Below the pieces are notes generated by a model. It ran no database searches. It was given only the letters and a program-made list of their open reading frames with translations, and was not told the DNA's origin. This document shows positions 1-9,304 of a stretch of 64,000 bases of DNA, piece after piece; the stretch's first letter is position 1, and every line of letters begins with the position of its first letter. The translations under genes were made by a program, and so were the position numbers. The stretch comes from Flavobacteriaceae bacterium NBU2977. GTDB lineage: Bacteria; Bacteroidota; Bacteroidia; Flavobacteriales; Flavobacteriaceae. The DNA lies in contig JAIOUW010000005.1 of NCBI GenBank assembly GCA_019931105.1, positions 62,001-126,000 on the forward strand. The letters are read 5' to 3'.

Positions 1-2092
1 AAGACAGTACTTCGATGTCGGTCGTATCTTGTTCTTTTTTACGGGCCTTTATACCAAAACCTTTTTCGCCATCGATACCTTTAATGGCACCGCCCATGGC
101 AATGAGCTTGCCACCGTTGCCTACCCATTCTTTCAAGGTCTCCAAATCACTGTCTTTGAAAAAACCCTGATAGCCCCATCCGCCTGGCAATATAAGTACA
201 TCGTATTCAGAGAGGTCGACTTGGGACCAATAATCGGAATCAAGAATGGTTACGGGGTAGTTCAACTGTTGCTCGAAGAAATGCCAAATTTCACCGAAGC
301 GTAGGGTAGAAGTCGGTCCGCCCGAAAGCATTGCAATTTTTACATCATCGACCATTTGAACATAGCGTGAACCAAAATCCTTACCGCTCTCGACGAAACC
401 GGTGGTCGTGGCTACTAGATTCTTATTGTGCTTGGTCGAAGCACTTTTCAAGATCGACGCATAGTCTTTGTTGTTCTTGTTGTCGGCTCTTGTTATGATC
501 AAACTACCGCGCTTGAAATTGCCCTCTACCGTTTTGAAAGGCTTTTTGGCGAAACGTACGCGTATTTTTTGTTGTAGCAGATCGGCCAAAAAACGGGCAT
601 CGTCCATACTGTTCCAATCCGTAATGTAGGCATAGGCATTTTCGTCGATATTGTTATTGACCATCGGTGTAGCAGGTGTGCCTGTCGTACCGACCTCGAC
701 ACTCGAGGCAATCGCCTTGAGACCATAGGCATAGGGCAACGACCAAGCGGTAATATCATAGGTCAATGAATCGCTCAGCTTGGCATTGGGTTCAAAAAGT
801 ACTTTTACCAAAGTGCCTTTGGGTTGGTTGGTGGAAATTACAAGGCTGTTCCCTTCAGACCTAAAACTTCCGTTCTTGCCGGTACTATAGTCAAAACCTT
901 TGATCGTACCTATTTCGGCGGTTCCAAATTCGATTTTATGTTGGCGCAACAATTTCATCAGTGCATGCATATTGCCCTGATTTCCATCAAGCACATAACT
1001 CTTGTACTTGAAATTTTTTCTTTGGTAGAATTTTCTGAATTCGGCATTCAATTTTTCGGCATTGGTCGTGGCTACCTCTACGGTTGACAATCCGGTTGTA
1101 TGGTGATGGGCTATTCTATCCTTTAGGGTCAAGGTATCACCGATGCTTGTAATAACCCCGATTCCTGCACGACCACTGCCACCTTGTTCAAAGGTCATTC
1201 CGATACCCCCGTTATACGTTGGGTAGGTATCGCCATAACTCGGATAGAAAAGGTCGAAAATTTCCTTGGTAAAATAGAACCATCCGTTGGCATCGAAATA
1301 CTTGGCGTGATTTTTTCCTATGGTCTTTTGAAATTCCCTTTGAAAAGGAGTGATAACTTCATGAAAAGGTTCGGCAGCAGGTGCAAAGTAATAAGGACTG
1401 TTCACCCCCTGTTCATGAAAATCGACATGTACGTGCGGCAGCCACTCATTGAACATTTTAAGTCGTTGCTGGCTTTCTATCTGGGTCAACCAAGCCCAAT
1501 CACGGTTCAGGTCGAACATATAATGGTTCGCCCGACCGTTCAACCAACCCTCATTGTGCTCTTTGCTATTAGGGTCTACATTGTTCGGGGTATTCTTATT
1601 TTGATTGTACCAGTTCACATAGCGATCTCGACCATCAGGGTTTATACATGGGTCGATAAGAACGACTGTATTCTCCAAATAACCGCTTTTGTTCGTCAAT
1701 AAGTCGTATATGGTCTGCATAGAGGCTTCGGTGCTGACACTCTCATTGCCATGTACGTTATAGCTCATCCAGACGATGGCCTTCTCTGCATTACTTTCGC
1801 CTGTGGTGCTCTTCAAGTGTTCCAAGCGAATGTTTTCGAGGTTTGTCATATTGGTGGCTGAAGAAACGATTGCCAACAGCAGCGGTCGGCGTTCGTTCGT
1901 TTGGCCATATTCCTGTAATCTTACCCTGGCTGGATCTGCCTTGGCCAAGTATTCATAGTAATCCACTACCTGATGGTGCCGCGTGAATTGTGTGCCAAGC
2001 TCGTAGCCCAAGAATTCGGATGGCGATTTGAGGTCTTGCGAAACACAAACGAAAGAAAGTAACAATGCCAAGGGAAGTAAAAATAGCCTCAT
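1..2092 (-). CDS. M14 family zinc carboxypeptidase, secreted (3' end beyond window)
   Basis: Exported metallopeptidase predicted to remove C-terminal residues from peptides. The ATG at 2092 is followed by a signal peptide (MRLFLLPLALLLSFVCVSQ) and then the M14 catalytic domain. The zinc ligands are visible as HGNE (H114, E117) and a later histidine in HVDFHEQG. A glutamate in MTFEQGG sits where the M14 catalytic acid is expected. After the catalytic domain there is a long C-terminal part (beyond about residue 400) that includes a glutamine-amidotransferase-like stretch (ILPGGWGYQG, then IAMGGAIKG), as in the large Bacteroidetes M14 proteins. The frame is open to base 1, so about 697 residues are visible and the C-terminus is missing. 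It is divergent from bshC across 171 bp. Family assignment is firm; substrate is unknown. Confidence 0.88.
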   Translation of the reverse strand, partial: MRLFLLPLALLLSFVCVSQDLKSPSEFLGYELGTQFTRHHQVVDYYEYLAKADPARVRLQEYGQTNERRPLLLAIVSSATNMTNLENIRLEHLKSTTGESNAEKAIVWMSYNVHGNESVSTEASMQTIYDLLTNKSGYLENTVVLIDPCINPDGRDRYVNWYNQNKNTPNNVDPNSKEHNEGWLNGRANHYMFDLNRDWAWLTQIESQQRLKMFNEWLPHVHVDFHEQGVNSPYYFAPAAEPFHEVITPFQREFQKTIGKNHAKYFDANGWFYFTKEIFDLFYPSYGDTYPTYNGGIGMTFEQGGSGRAGIGVITSIGDTLTLKDRIAHHHTTGLSTVEVATTNAEKLNAEFRKFYQRKNFKYKSYVLDGNQGNMHALMKLLRQHKIEFGTAEIGTIKGFDYSTGKNGSFRSEGNSLVISTNQPKGTLVKVLFEPNAKLSDSLTYDITAWSLPYAYGLKAIASSVEVGTTGTPATPMVNNNIDENAYAYITDWNSMDDARFLADLLQQKIRVRFAKKPFKTVEGNFKRGSLIITRADNKNNKDYASILKSASTKHNKNLVATTTGFVESGKDFGSRYVQMVDDVKIAMLSGGPTSTLRFGEIWHFFEQQLNYPVTILDSDYWSQVDLSEYDVLILPGGWGYQGFFKDSDLETLKEWVGNGGKLIAMGGAIKGIDGEKGFGIKARKKEQDTTDIEVLS

Positions 2093-2234
2093 AGAAAGGA
2101 TTTAAATTGTGCAAAATCAAATCTAGGGAATAATAGGGACAAATCATCCTGAATTTCTACCAGTGAATCGCTTTCTAGGATAATCTGTTAGTCTATATTA
2201 ACGTATTTTTAGCAACTCAATCGACCGAGTATTT

Positions 2235-2242
2235 TATCTTTA
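2235..2242 (+). promoter_or_regulatory. Putative -7 box of bshC promoter
   Basis: The sequence TATCTTTA resembles the Bacteroidetes -7 element TANNTTTG (last base A). It lies 21 nt before the bshC ATG. No clear -33 TTG is seen at the right distance, so this is a weak call. Confidence 0.35.
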
Positions 2243-2263
2243 TGCCGCATTTTCAGCACTTCT

Positions 2264-3871
2264 ATGGATATTGACTGTATTCCCTTTAAAAAAACCGGTT
2301 ATTTTTCACAATTGATCTGCGACTACCTGGAAGAAAAGGAAACCTTGAAACCCTTTTATAATCGCTTTCCAAGACTTGAAAATTTTGAATCGCAGATCGA
2401 AGAGAAATCGCAGAATTTTCCCGAAGCAAACCGCAACGTACTTTACGATTCTTTGGTGAGGCAATATTCAAACTTCGAGTTGTCAAAAAAAACCAAGAAT
2501 AACCTGGTCATGCTGAAAGAGCCTACGACCTTCACGATAGTGACCGGTCATCAGCTAAATCTGTTCACAGGTCCGTTGTATTTTTTGTACAAGATAATCT
2601 CAACCATCAATCTTACCGTTGCACTTAAGAAGCGTTATCCCAAATACAATTTTGTGCCCATTTATTGGATGGCCACCGAGGACCATGATTTCGACGAGAT
2701 CAATTATTTTAATTTTAAAGGGAAAAAACTGCAATGGAATCCTGATGGTTTTCGAGATGGGGCAGTGGGCGACTTAAATACTGACGGTCTGCATGAGGTA
2801 TTTGAAACTTTTGGCGAAGCCTTGGGGATCGGTCGCAATGCAGCTGCCATAAAAGACTTGTTTCGAAAGGCTTACCTTGAACATGACAACCTTGCCAAAG
2901 CTACACGCTATTTGGCCAACGAGCTTTTTGGTCACCATGGGCTCGTTATCGTAGACGGCAACGATTCGAGCCTTAAAAGGGTGTTCGTGCCCTACATCAA
3001 AAAGGATATTTTTGAGCAACTACCATTTCACGAGGTGTCAGAAACCATAGAACATTTGAAGCAATTGCCGGAAAATTATGGCATTCAGGTCAATCCTCGT
3101 GAGATCAATTATTTCTATCTTAAAGAGGGACTTCGAGAACGGATAATAAAAAAGGATGGTAATTTTTATGTCAACGATACGGAAATCAAATTTACCAAGG
3201 AAGAACTGAGGGCCGAAATCGAGACCCATCCGGAAGCATTTTCACCCAACGTTATAGCACGACCTTTGTACCAAGAAGCGATCTTGCCCAATTTGTGCTA
3301 TATTGGGGGAGGGGGAGAATTGGCCTACTGGTTGCAGCTTAAATCTTATTTTGAGGCGATGCAAGTACCTTTTCCTATGCTTTTGCTTCGAAATTCGGCT
3401 TTGGTGGTGACAAAAAAGCAGTCTAAAAAGCTTTCGAAGTTGGGTATCTCGGTAGCAGAGGTGTTCTTGAGGCAAAACGACCTTATCAACAAGAAGATCA
3501 GGGAAGTCTCTAATATCGACATTGATTTCGCACCTCAGAAAATGCATCTCGAAAACCAGTTTAAGGCCTTATACGAAATTGCCGACCAAACCGACAAATC
3601 TTTTCTTGGAGCGGTAAAGGCTCAGGAAATAAAACAGAAAAAAGGACTAGAAAATCTTGAAAAAAGATTGCTAAAAGCTCAAAAAAGAAAACTCGAAGAT
3701 CATGTCGTGCGCATGAGGGAGCTGCAGGATCAACTTTTTCCGGGAAAATCGTTACAGGAACGAAATCTTAATTTTTCAGAGCTTTATCTTGAGTTGGGGG
3801 AAACGTTGATACCAACCTTGTTCGAATCATTAAAACCCTTGGAGTTAGGTTTTAGAATCATAGAAGTATAG
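2264..3871 (+). CDS. bshC: Putative cysteine ligase BshC (bacillithiol biosynthesis)
   Basis: Cytoplasmic enzyme that adds cysteine to glucosaminyl-malate, the last step of bacillithiol synthesis; bacillithiol is the low-molecular-weight thiol used by many Bacteroidetes. The 535-residue length matches the family. Characteristic family blocks are visible: a TGHQLNLFTGPLYFLYK segment near residue 95 and YWMATEDHDFDEIN near residue 130, followed by a C-terminal coiled-coil-like region rich in Lys, Glu and Leu (about 435-500). The ATG at 2264 is the first in frame after a promoter-like TATCTTTA. It stands alone between a divergent M14 gene and a convergent PNPOx gene. BshA and BshB are not in the window. 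Confidence 0.93.
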   Translation: MDIDCIPFKKTGYFSQLICDYLEEKETLKPFYNRFPRLENFESQIEEKSQNFPEANRNVLYDSLVRQYSNFELSKKTKNNLVMLKEPTTFTIVTGHQLNLFTGPLYFLYKIISTINLTVALKKRYPKYNFVPIYWMATEDHDFDEINYFNFKGKKLQWNPDGFRDGAVGDLNTDGLHEVFETFGEALGIGRNAAAIKDLFRKAYLEHDNLAKATRYLANELFGHHGLVIVDGNDSSLKRVFVPYIKKDIFEQLPFHEVSETIEHLKQLPENYGIQVNPREINYFYLKEGLRERIIKKDGNFYVNDTEIKFTKEELRAEIETHPEAFSPNVIARPLYQEAILPNLCYIGGGGELAYWLQLKSYFEAMQVPFPMLLLRNSALVVTKKQSKKLSKLGISVAEVFLRQNDLINKKIREVSNIDIDFAPQKMHLENQFKALYEIADQTDKSFLGAVKAQEIKQKKGLENLEKRLLKAQKRKLEDHVVRMRELQDQLFPGKSLQERNLNFSELYLELGETLIPTLFESLKPLELGFRIIEV

Positions 3872-3915
3872 ATCCTGGGCAAGCCCGTTGAATTTCCATT
3901 AATCCTTAAAAGATT

Positions 3916-4461
3916 CTAGGGTACCAAGAAATCGGATTCCCATGAAGTACCTTTTTTAGAATACCGCAGTCTGACATGATTCGGGCGTTTCAATCTTAGG
4001 TATTCTATCTTGAAAGGTTCTACGCTTATCAGGCAGAAATGGTTGGTGTCGTCAAGATATTCCAAGGTATCGGGATTGGTGAGGATACTTCCTGGGGCGG
4101 CCTTTGTTGTGTAATCTCTTTGACCAGCTTTGTGAACATTATGCCAATGCTTATTCAAAATGTTTTCATCATTTATAATGGTCGCAAGTCCTTCGATGCG
4201 AATTTGGAGCATTTTTTCAGGATGGTAAAACAACAAGCTTACCCTGTTATTTTCTTTGATGTGCAATACCTTTTTGGATCGCATATCGGTATAAAAATGC
4301 AGGTTGAGCAAACTATCGACTGAGCGGATTACGACGGTACGCTGCCTTGGCATTTTTTCCAGCCCCAAAGTAGCCAACACACCGTATCGAAAGGGGTGGC
4401 CCTTCGATGAAACTCCTTTTTGGAGTTCTTCCTTTAACTCGTTAAAAAAATCATCAGACAT
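3916..4461 (-). CDS. Pyridoxamine 5'-phosphate oxidase family flavoprotein
   Basis: 181-residue protein of the FMN-binding split-barrel fold. The N-terminal half has the PNPOx-like pattern RQRTVVIRSVD, then FYTDMRSKKVLHI and RVSLLFYHPEKMLQIRIEG, which are the strands and loop that hold FMN in this family. It is shorter than true PdxH (about 215 residues) and lacks an obvious PdxH C-terminal signature, so it is more likely a member of the general pyridoxamine-oxidase-like group (Alr4036 type) than the vitamin B6 enzyme. It is convergent with bshC. Substrate not predictable. Confidence 0.82.
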   Translation of the reverse strand: MSDDFFNELKEELQKGVSSKGHPFRYGVLATLGLEKMPRQRTVVIRSVDSLLNLHFYTDMRSKKVLHIKENNRVSLLFYHPEKMLQIRIEGLATIINDENILNKHWHNVHKAGQRDYTTKAAPGSILTNPDTLEYLDDTNHFCLISVEPFKIEYLRLKRPNHVRLRYSKKGTSWESDFLVP

Positions 4462-4684
4462 GAACCCATATTTTCTTTATTAAAGTTAAGTAAAAACTAG
4501 CATTGAAAATCATATACTTAATCAGATTACATACAAGAAAGTAAAAAAAATAAAAACGTAAGTAATTGTAAATAAATAAATTATGATTACGTGAAAAAAA
4601 ATTGTCAAAAAAGGTGGATATAAGGTAGGGTTTTTAATCCCATGGGTGTTATATATAAAAATTGCTATGAATTAAGAAATACAT

Positions 4685-4830
4685 ACTTCATCCTGGTTTG
4701 CCCACAATAAATCGGGATGAAGTTTAGAAAAAAAAATTTGATTTGAGTTAGTTTAATCAAGTTCATGTGTTTAGGTTGGTTTTTTGATTTTGATTAAAAG
4801 CCGCGATGTAGGGTCGCGGCTTTTTTATTT
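4685..4830 (+). ncRNA. Possible small RNA ending in an orphan terminator
   Basis: A 9-bp inverted repeat (ACTTCATCC at 4685-4693, GGATGAAGT at 4715-4723) is followed about 70 nt later by a classical intrinsic terminator (see separate entry). The nearest plus-strand gene upstream is bshC, over 800 bp away and separated by an antisense gene, so the terminator is unlikely to belong to it. A short noncoding transcript is the simplest reading, but no convincing promoter was found and I do not recognise an RNA family. A nine-codon micro-ORF starting at 4717 overlaps the hairpin and is not convincing. Confidence 0.3.
4796..4830 (+). terminator. Intrinsic terminator, plus strand, orphan
   Basis: Stem AAAAGCCGCGA (4796-4806) pairs with TCGCGGCTTTT (4814-4824) with a 7-nt loop, followed by a T-rich tract. 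It is strong on the plus strand and has no gene directly upstream on that strand. Confidence 0.75.
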
Positions 4831-5175
4831 CTATAAAACCTTCAAATCAATTGGTTATTGAATACTGTAAAGTTGTCCAGTGCCCGCCCCATTTAATTTT
4901 CCTCTAACTATATTATGTTCCTATTACTTTTTTTACCCATTGAATAGGTGGTTTAGATTAGTTGGTCTTTATAAGGTGGCACGCGATCATGTAGATCATT
5001 ACCTCGAGCAGTTATAGAAGCGCGGTAATAAAAAAATAGACGAATGAATTAATTTGAATTTAAAACTTGTTCGGTGCGAGAGTACTATTATCAATTTTTA
5101 TCTGTTGTTTCAAGACTTGTTGAAAAACATGGTACAAATATCGGCAAAGAAGCTTCGCCAAATTTTCGATTTTCC

Positions 5176-5183
5176 TATTTTTG
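5176..5183 (+). promoter_or_regulatory. Putative -7 promoter box of guaA
   Basis: TATTTTTG is an exact match to the Bacteroidetes -7 consensus TANNTTTG. It ends only 3 nt before the guaA ATG, so transcription would begin at or next to the start codon. No TTG is seen at the -33 position. Confidence 0.45.
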
Positions 5184-5186
5184 CCC

Positions 5187-6719
5187 ATGCAAAACAACGT
5201 CCTTATCCTTGACTTTGGCTCGCAGTATACCCAGCTTATAGCAAGAAGGGTTCGCGAACTGAATATTTTCTGCGAAATAAAACCTTACAATAAACTCCCA
5301 AAAGACCTTTCGAGCTATAAAGCGGTCATACTTTCAGGCTCGCCGTTTTCGGTACGTGCAGATGATGCGCCGCATCCCGATCTTTCCGAAATAAAGGGAA
5401 AGAAACCGTTGTTGGGCATTTGCTATGGAGCACAGTACTTGGCACATTTCAATGGTGGAAACGTAGAAAAATCGAATACGCGGGAATATGGTCGCGCCAA
5501 TCTTTCGCATGTTGAGAACGCAAATCCTTTTTTCGCAAATATCAATGTCGGGAGCCAAGTTTGGATGAGCCATGCCGACACGATAAAACAGCTTCCCGAA
5601 AACACGCATCTTATTGCCAGTACGCATGATGTCGAGAATGCCGCTTTTAAGTTTGAAGGAGAGGAAACTTATGGCATTCAATTTCATCCTGAAGTCTATC
5701 ATTCGACCGATGGCAAACAGCTTTTGGAGAACTTTTTGGTCAATATCGCCGGGGTGGCCCAAACATGGACGCCCGACGCCTTTGTCGAATCGACGGTAAC
5801 CGAATTAAAAGCAAAGATCGGCGATGACAAAGTAATTCTTGGATTGTCAGGTGGGGTCGATTCAACGGTAGCCGCTGTATTGCTCCATAAGGCCATCGGA
5901 AAACACCTCCATTGTATTTTCGTAAATAACGGTCTGTTGCGCAAGAACGAATTTGAAGATGTACTTGAGCAATACAAGGGTATGGGACTCAATGTCAAAG
6001 GTGTTGATGCTTCGGCACGCTTTTTGGATGCTCTGGCAGGAGAGAGCGACCCCGAAACAAAACGTAAGATTATCGGAAGGGTGTTCATTGAGGTTTTTGA
6101 CGACGAGGCGCATTTGGTCGAAGATGCGAAATGGCTGGCACAGGGTACGATTTATCCCGATGTTATCGAATCGGTTTCGGGTACCGGAGGTCCCTCCGCA
6201 ACAATTAAAAGTCATCACAATGTGGGTGGATTACCAGATTTTATGAAATTGAAAGTCGTCGAACCCCTTAAGATGTTGTTCAAAGATGAGGTAAGAAGAG
6301 TGGGCAAGAGTATGGATGTAGGCGATGAGCGTTTGGGAAGGCACCCATTTCCCGGTCCGGGACTTGCCATTCGTATCCTGGGTGACATTACCCGTGAAAA
6401 AGTGGCCATTCTACAAGAAGTCGACCATATTTTCATCAAGGGACTGCGCGATTGGGGTCTTTACGATAGGGTCTGGCAGGCCGGGGCCATGCTTTTGCCC
6501 GTAAATAGTGTAGGCGTAATGGGTGATGAGCGCACGTATGAAAAATGCGTAGCTTTACGAGCGGTCGAAAGTACCGATGGTATGACCGCAGACTGGGTCA
6601 ATTTACCCTATGAGTTTTTACAGAAAACGTCGAACGAGATAATTAATAAGGTGCCCGGAGTGAATAGAGTGGTATATGACATCAGCTCAAAACCCCCGGC
6701 GACCATAGAATGGGAATAG
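5187..6719 (+). CDS. guaA: GMP synthase (glutamine-hydrolysing)
   Basis: Converts XMP to GMP using ATP and glutamine, the last step of guanine nucleotide synthesis. The N-terminal class I glutamine amidotransferase domain shows the nucleophile in GICYGAQYL and the His/Glu pair in [10 protein letters not shown]. The ATP pyrophosphatase domain follows with the P-loop [12 protein letters not shown] near residue 215, and the C-terminal dimerisation domain ends in [10 protein letters not shown] place the start at ATG 5187 ([16 protein letters not shown]), not at the in-frame TTG 6 nt upstream, because that TTG lies in the promoter box. The protein is 510 residues, normal for GuaA. The following LysM gene starts 2 nt after its stop, suggesting co-transcription. 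Confidence 0.97.
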   Translation: MQNNVLILDFGSQYTQLIARRVRELNIFCEIKPYNKLPKDLSSYKAVILSGSPFSVRADDAPHPDLSEIKGKKPLLGICYGAQYLAHFNGGNVEKSNTREYGRANLSHVENANPFFANINVGSQVWMSHADTIKQLPENTHLIASTHDVENAAFKFEGEETYGIQFHPEVYHSTDGKQLLENFLVNIAGVAQTWTPDAFVESTVTELKAKIGDDKVILGLSGGVDSTVAAVLLHKAIGKHLHCIFVNNGLLRKNEFEDVLEQYKGMGLNVKGVDASARFLDALAGESDPETKRKIIGRVFIEVFDDEAHLVEDAKWLAQGTIYPDVIESVSGTGGPSATIKSHHNVGGLPDFMKLKVVEPLKMLFKDEVRRVGKSMDVGDERLGRHPFPGPGLAIRILGDITREKVAILQEVDHIFIKGLRDWGLYDRVWQAGAMLLPVNSVGVMGDERTYEKCVALRAVESTDGMTADWVNLPYEFLQKTSNEIINKVPGVNRVVYDISSKPPATIEWE

Positions 6720-6721
6720 AC

Positions 6722-8893
6722 ATGAACCGATTTTTGAAAAATACCTTGATTTTGCTCATGTTCGTTTTCATGGGCTGTAAGGCCACCGCACAAAAGTTTA
6801 CAAGTCATGCGGTAAAAAATGGTGAAACTTTAGAATCGATAGCAAAACGGTACGGGGTAAGCCAGACGACCTTGCTCACGTATAATAAAGAAATCAAGAA
6901 AGGACAAGATTTAAGGGCGAACACGATTTTGGTCATTCCTGTCACTTCCAATACGGTAAGGCCAAGCACAAACATTACGGGTAAAACGAGTGATACGATA
7001 CCTGCTCATGAAGAACCTATCGGATTCACTTCTCATAAAGTGCGTAGAAAAGAGACCCTTTTCGGTATTGCAAAGCGATATAATATTACCGAAGACGATA
7101 TCAAACGATACAATCGTGTGCTTTATGCCTCACAGTTGGAAAAGAAGATGGTTTTGCGCATACCTAAATTTCGTAGGGTAAAACCGGGAGAGGAAATCAT
7201 TGAAGAAGATTTCGAGGTTTATACCGTTGCGCCTAAAGAAACCCGTTGGAGTGTGGCGCACAAATATGGCGTTACAATCGATAGTATGCTGGTCTTGAAT
7301 CCCGATCTTTCGAAAACTTCTGATTATCTTAGGGAAGGGCAAGAACTTCGAATGCCAAGATTACCGGGAAGCACTATTCCTGATCAAGAAACCCAGCTAT
7401 TTGTTTCTTATACCGTGCCCGCCAAAATGAATTTTTACCGGTTGGAACAAGAATTCGGCGTGAAATCGGAAGAGATAGTACGGTTGAATCCTGAAATAAC
7501 CGAACAAGGAGGGTTAAAGGAGGGTATGGTGATACGCATTCCACAGGTGAAAAGGGATCCTGGTGAGATCAATACCGATAATTATAACTTTTATGAAGTC
7601 AAACCCAAACAAACCGTTTTTTCGCTGACCAGAAAATTGGGTGTGGATTATAAAGATCTTTTGGCGTTGAATCCAGATTTACAGGAGGGTTTGAAAGCGG
7701 GTATGGTGTTGAAATTGCCCAAGGACCAAACCGGTGATTTTGAAGTGCGAAATTCGTTGGTACTCGATAAGATAAATCTGTTGGATAGTATTGATGTCGC
7801 CAATAGGCCCAAATTGATGTTTCTTCTGCCCTTTCGTTTGGATCGTTTGAACCTTAGCGACCGCGAAGAAGTCGAGGAAGCCATTTTTAAAAGAACCGAT
7901 GTGAAATTGAGTTTGGGGTTGTATTCGGGAGCATTGATCGCTTTGGATTCCATAGCGGAGCTTGGTATTTCGGTCGATGTGAAAACTTTTGACAACCAGC
8001 TTGATCTTGTCAAAACCAAAGAAATTCTGCTAAGGGAAAGTCTGACCGATGTAAATGCCGTTATCGGACCATTGGACTTGGCTTCGTTAAAAGAGGTGGC
8101 CGTTCGCGCCGCTCAATACCAAGTACCTGTTATAGCCCCCATACCTGCGAATAGCAACATTAGCCTGAACAATGTATTCTTTTCATATACTTCAGATGCT
8201 TTGCTTCGCAAAAAAATGATCGATTATGTGGCTGGCGAGAAGACCAATCAGAATATTATCATTATTGCAGATTCGGTCAATGCGGTGGTACGCGATTCAC
8301 TGCTATCAAGATTTCCTGAGGCCAAGGTGGCCGAGGTAAAAGAGGAGGAAAAGAATATCGGTGTCAATATCGATAAATTAAAACTATTGTTGTCAAAGAA
8401 AACCGAGAACTGGGTATTTTTAGAGACCGACAATTTTAGGTTGGCCTCAAGTGTTAGCTCGATTTTGAATTCGTTCCAGAATGCCCTCTTGGATCCCCTT
8501 GACGAAGAGAAGATAAGTTTGCGCATGTTCACGACGAATAGAGGAAAAGCTTTCGAAAACGATGTGATTTCGAGCGCCCATCTCTCGAATCTTAATTTTA
8601 CGTATCCATCGGTGTACAGAGAACCCCAGAAGAACTCCTTTACCGAAAGGTACACAAGGCGATTTGGTGAATTTCCTGATCGTTATGCCGTTCGTGGTTT
8701 TGATATGACCTTTGATCTTTTATTGAAATTGGCCTATAAAAACAATCTGATGGAGGTGTCAAAACTTATCGGGGAGACCGGTTATACGGGCAATAAATTT
8801 TCTTATGAAAAAGATTTTGCATCAGGATATTTCAACCAATCTTCATATATAATGAGCTATGATGAGATGCGATTGAAAGAGGTCGAAAACTAA
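6722..8893 (+). CDS. Five-LysM envelope protein with periplasmic-binding-like domain
   Basis: A 723-residue exported protein. The signal sequence is followed by five LysM repeats, each ending in an IP- or LP-type motif (ILVIP, LRIP, ELRMP, VIRIP, LKLP), over about residues 25-340. LysM units bind peptidoglycan glycan strands. The C-terminal part (about 370-720, from RPKLMFLLPFRLDR) resembles a type 1 periplasmic-binding protein fold such as branched-chain amino-acid receptors. The preferred start is ATG 6722, giving MNRFLKNTLILLMFVFMGC; ATG 6710 would overlap the guaA stop. MGC could be a degenerate lipobox, while ATAQ could be a signal peptidase I site. It probably anchors a ligand-sensing domain to the cell wall (inference). 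Confidence 0.85.
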   Translation: MNRFLKNTLILLMFVFMGCKATAQKFTSHAVKNGETLESIAKRYGVSQTTLLTYNKEIKKGQDLRANTILVIPVTSNTVRPSTNITGKTSDTIPAHEEPIGFTSHKVRRKETLFGIAKRYNITEDDIKRYNRVLYASQLEKKMVLRIPKFRRVKPGEEIIEEDFEVYTVAPKETRWSVAHKYGVTIDSMLVLNPDLSKTSDYLREGQELRMPRLPGSTIPDQETQLFVSYTVPAKMNFYRLEQEFGVKSEEIVRLNPEITEQGGLKEGMVIRIPQVKRDPGEINTDNYNFYEVKPKQTVFSLTRKLGVDYKDLLALNPDLQEGLKAGMVLKLPKDQTGDFEVRNSLVLDKINLLDSIDVANRPKLMFLLPFRLDRLNLSDREEVEEAIFKRTDVKLSLGLYSGALIALDSIAELGISVDVKTFDNQLDLVKTKEILLRESLTDVNAVIGPLDLASLKEVAVRAAQYQVPVIAPIPANSNISLNNVFFSYTSDALLRKKMIDYVAGEKTNQNIIIIADSVNAVVRDSLLSRFPEAKVAEVKEEEKNIGVNIDKLKLLLSKKTENWVFLETDNFRLASSVSSILNSFQNALLDPLDEEKISLRMFTTNRGKAFENDVISSAHLSNLNFTYPSVYREPQKNSFTERYTRRFGEFPDRYAVRGFDMTFDLLLKLAYKNNLMEVSKLIGETGYTGNKFSYEKDFASGYFNQSSYIMSYDEMRLKEVEN

Positions 8894-8899
8894 AATGCC

Positions 8900-9304
8900 A
8901 TGACATCAAAAGTAACTTATAAGGGGGGGCTTCGTACAAGTTGTGAACACTTGCGTTCCGGTGATACATTTATTACCGACGCCCCGATAGACAACAATGG
9001 AAAAGGTCAGGCTTTTTCGCCGACCGATACCGTTGCGACAGGACTTGCAAGTTGTATGCTGACCATGATGGGCATTAAGGCCAATGGCCTGAACGTAGAT
9101 CTTGTGAATGCCACGGCAGAGGTTACCAAGCATATGGCGGCCGACCCGAGACGTATCGCAAAGATCGAGGTAAAATTGAGCCTGCCGAAGAATGTGTCGG
9201 AAAAGAACCGTAAGATTTTGGAACATACTGCGAATACTTGCCCGGTACTCTATAGTCTGCATCCCGATATTGAAAAAGTAATTTCCTATAATTGGGTATT
9301 TTAA
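8900..9304 (+). CDS. OsmC family peroxiredoxin
   Basis: 134-residue cytoplasmic thiol peroxidase of the OsmC/Ohr superfamily, which reduces organic hydroperoxides. Both conserved cysteines are present: C52 in the helix motif ASCMLTM and C114 in NTCPVLYSL. The short form with SPTDTVATGLASC is closer to the YhfA/OsmC branch than to Ohr. It begins 6 nt after the LysM gene and its stop codon overlaps the next gene, so it sits in the same apparent operon as guaA. Confidence 0.92.
   Translation: MTSKVTYKGGLRTSCEHLRSGDTFITDAPIDNNGKGQAFSPTDTVATGLASCMLTMMGIKANGLNVDLVNATAEVTKHMAADPRRIAKIEVKLSLPKNVSEKNRKILEHTANTCPVLYSLHPDIEKVISYNWVF

Larger units (their letters stand above)
4462..5186. other. 725-bp gene-free gap with two hairpins
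   Basis: No credible ORF is found between the PNPOx start and guaA. The first 220 bp are very A+T rich. A perfect 9-bp stem lies at 4685-4723 and a strong rho-independent terminator at 4796-4830, neither attached to an annotated gene. From 4831 to 5170 I see nothing recognisable; no tRNA or known riboswitch fold was identified. Confidence 0.6.

Noticed and set aside
824-1702. Several plus-strand frames over the M14 gene
   Set aside because: They are shadows of the minus-strand M14 coding sequence, which has a clear signal peptide and zinc motifs.
4717-4746. Nine-codon micro-ORF overlapping the hairpin
   Set aside because: Too short, no promoter or context support, and better explained as part of the hairpin.
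4462-5186. Riboswitch for guaA (purine type)
   Set aside because: No purine-aptamer core or other known aptamer pattern was recognised, and the terminator is over 340 nt upstream of the start codon, too far for a classical attenuator.
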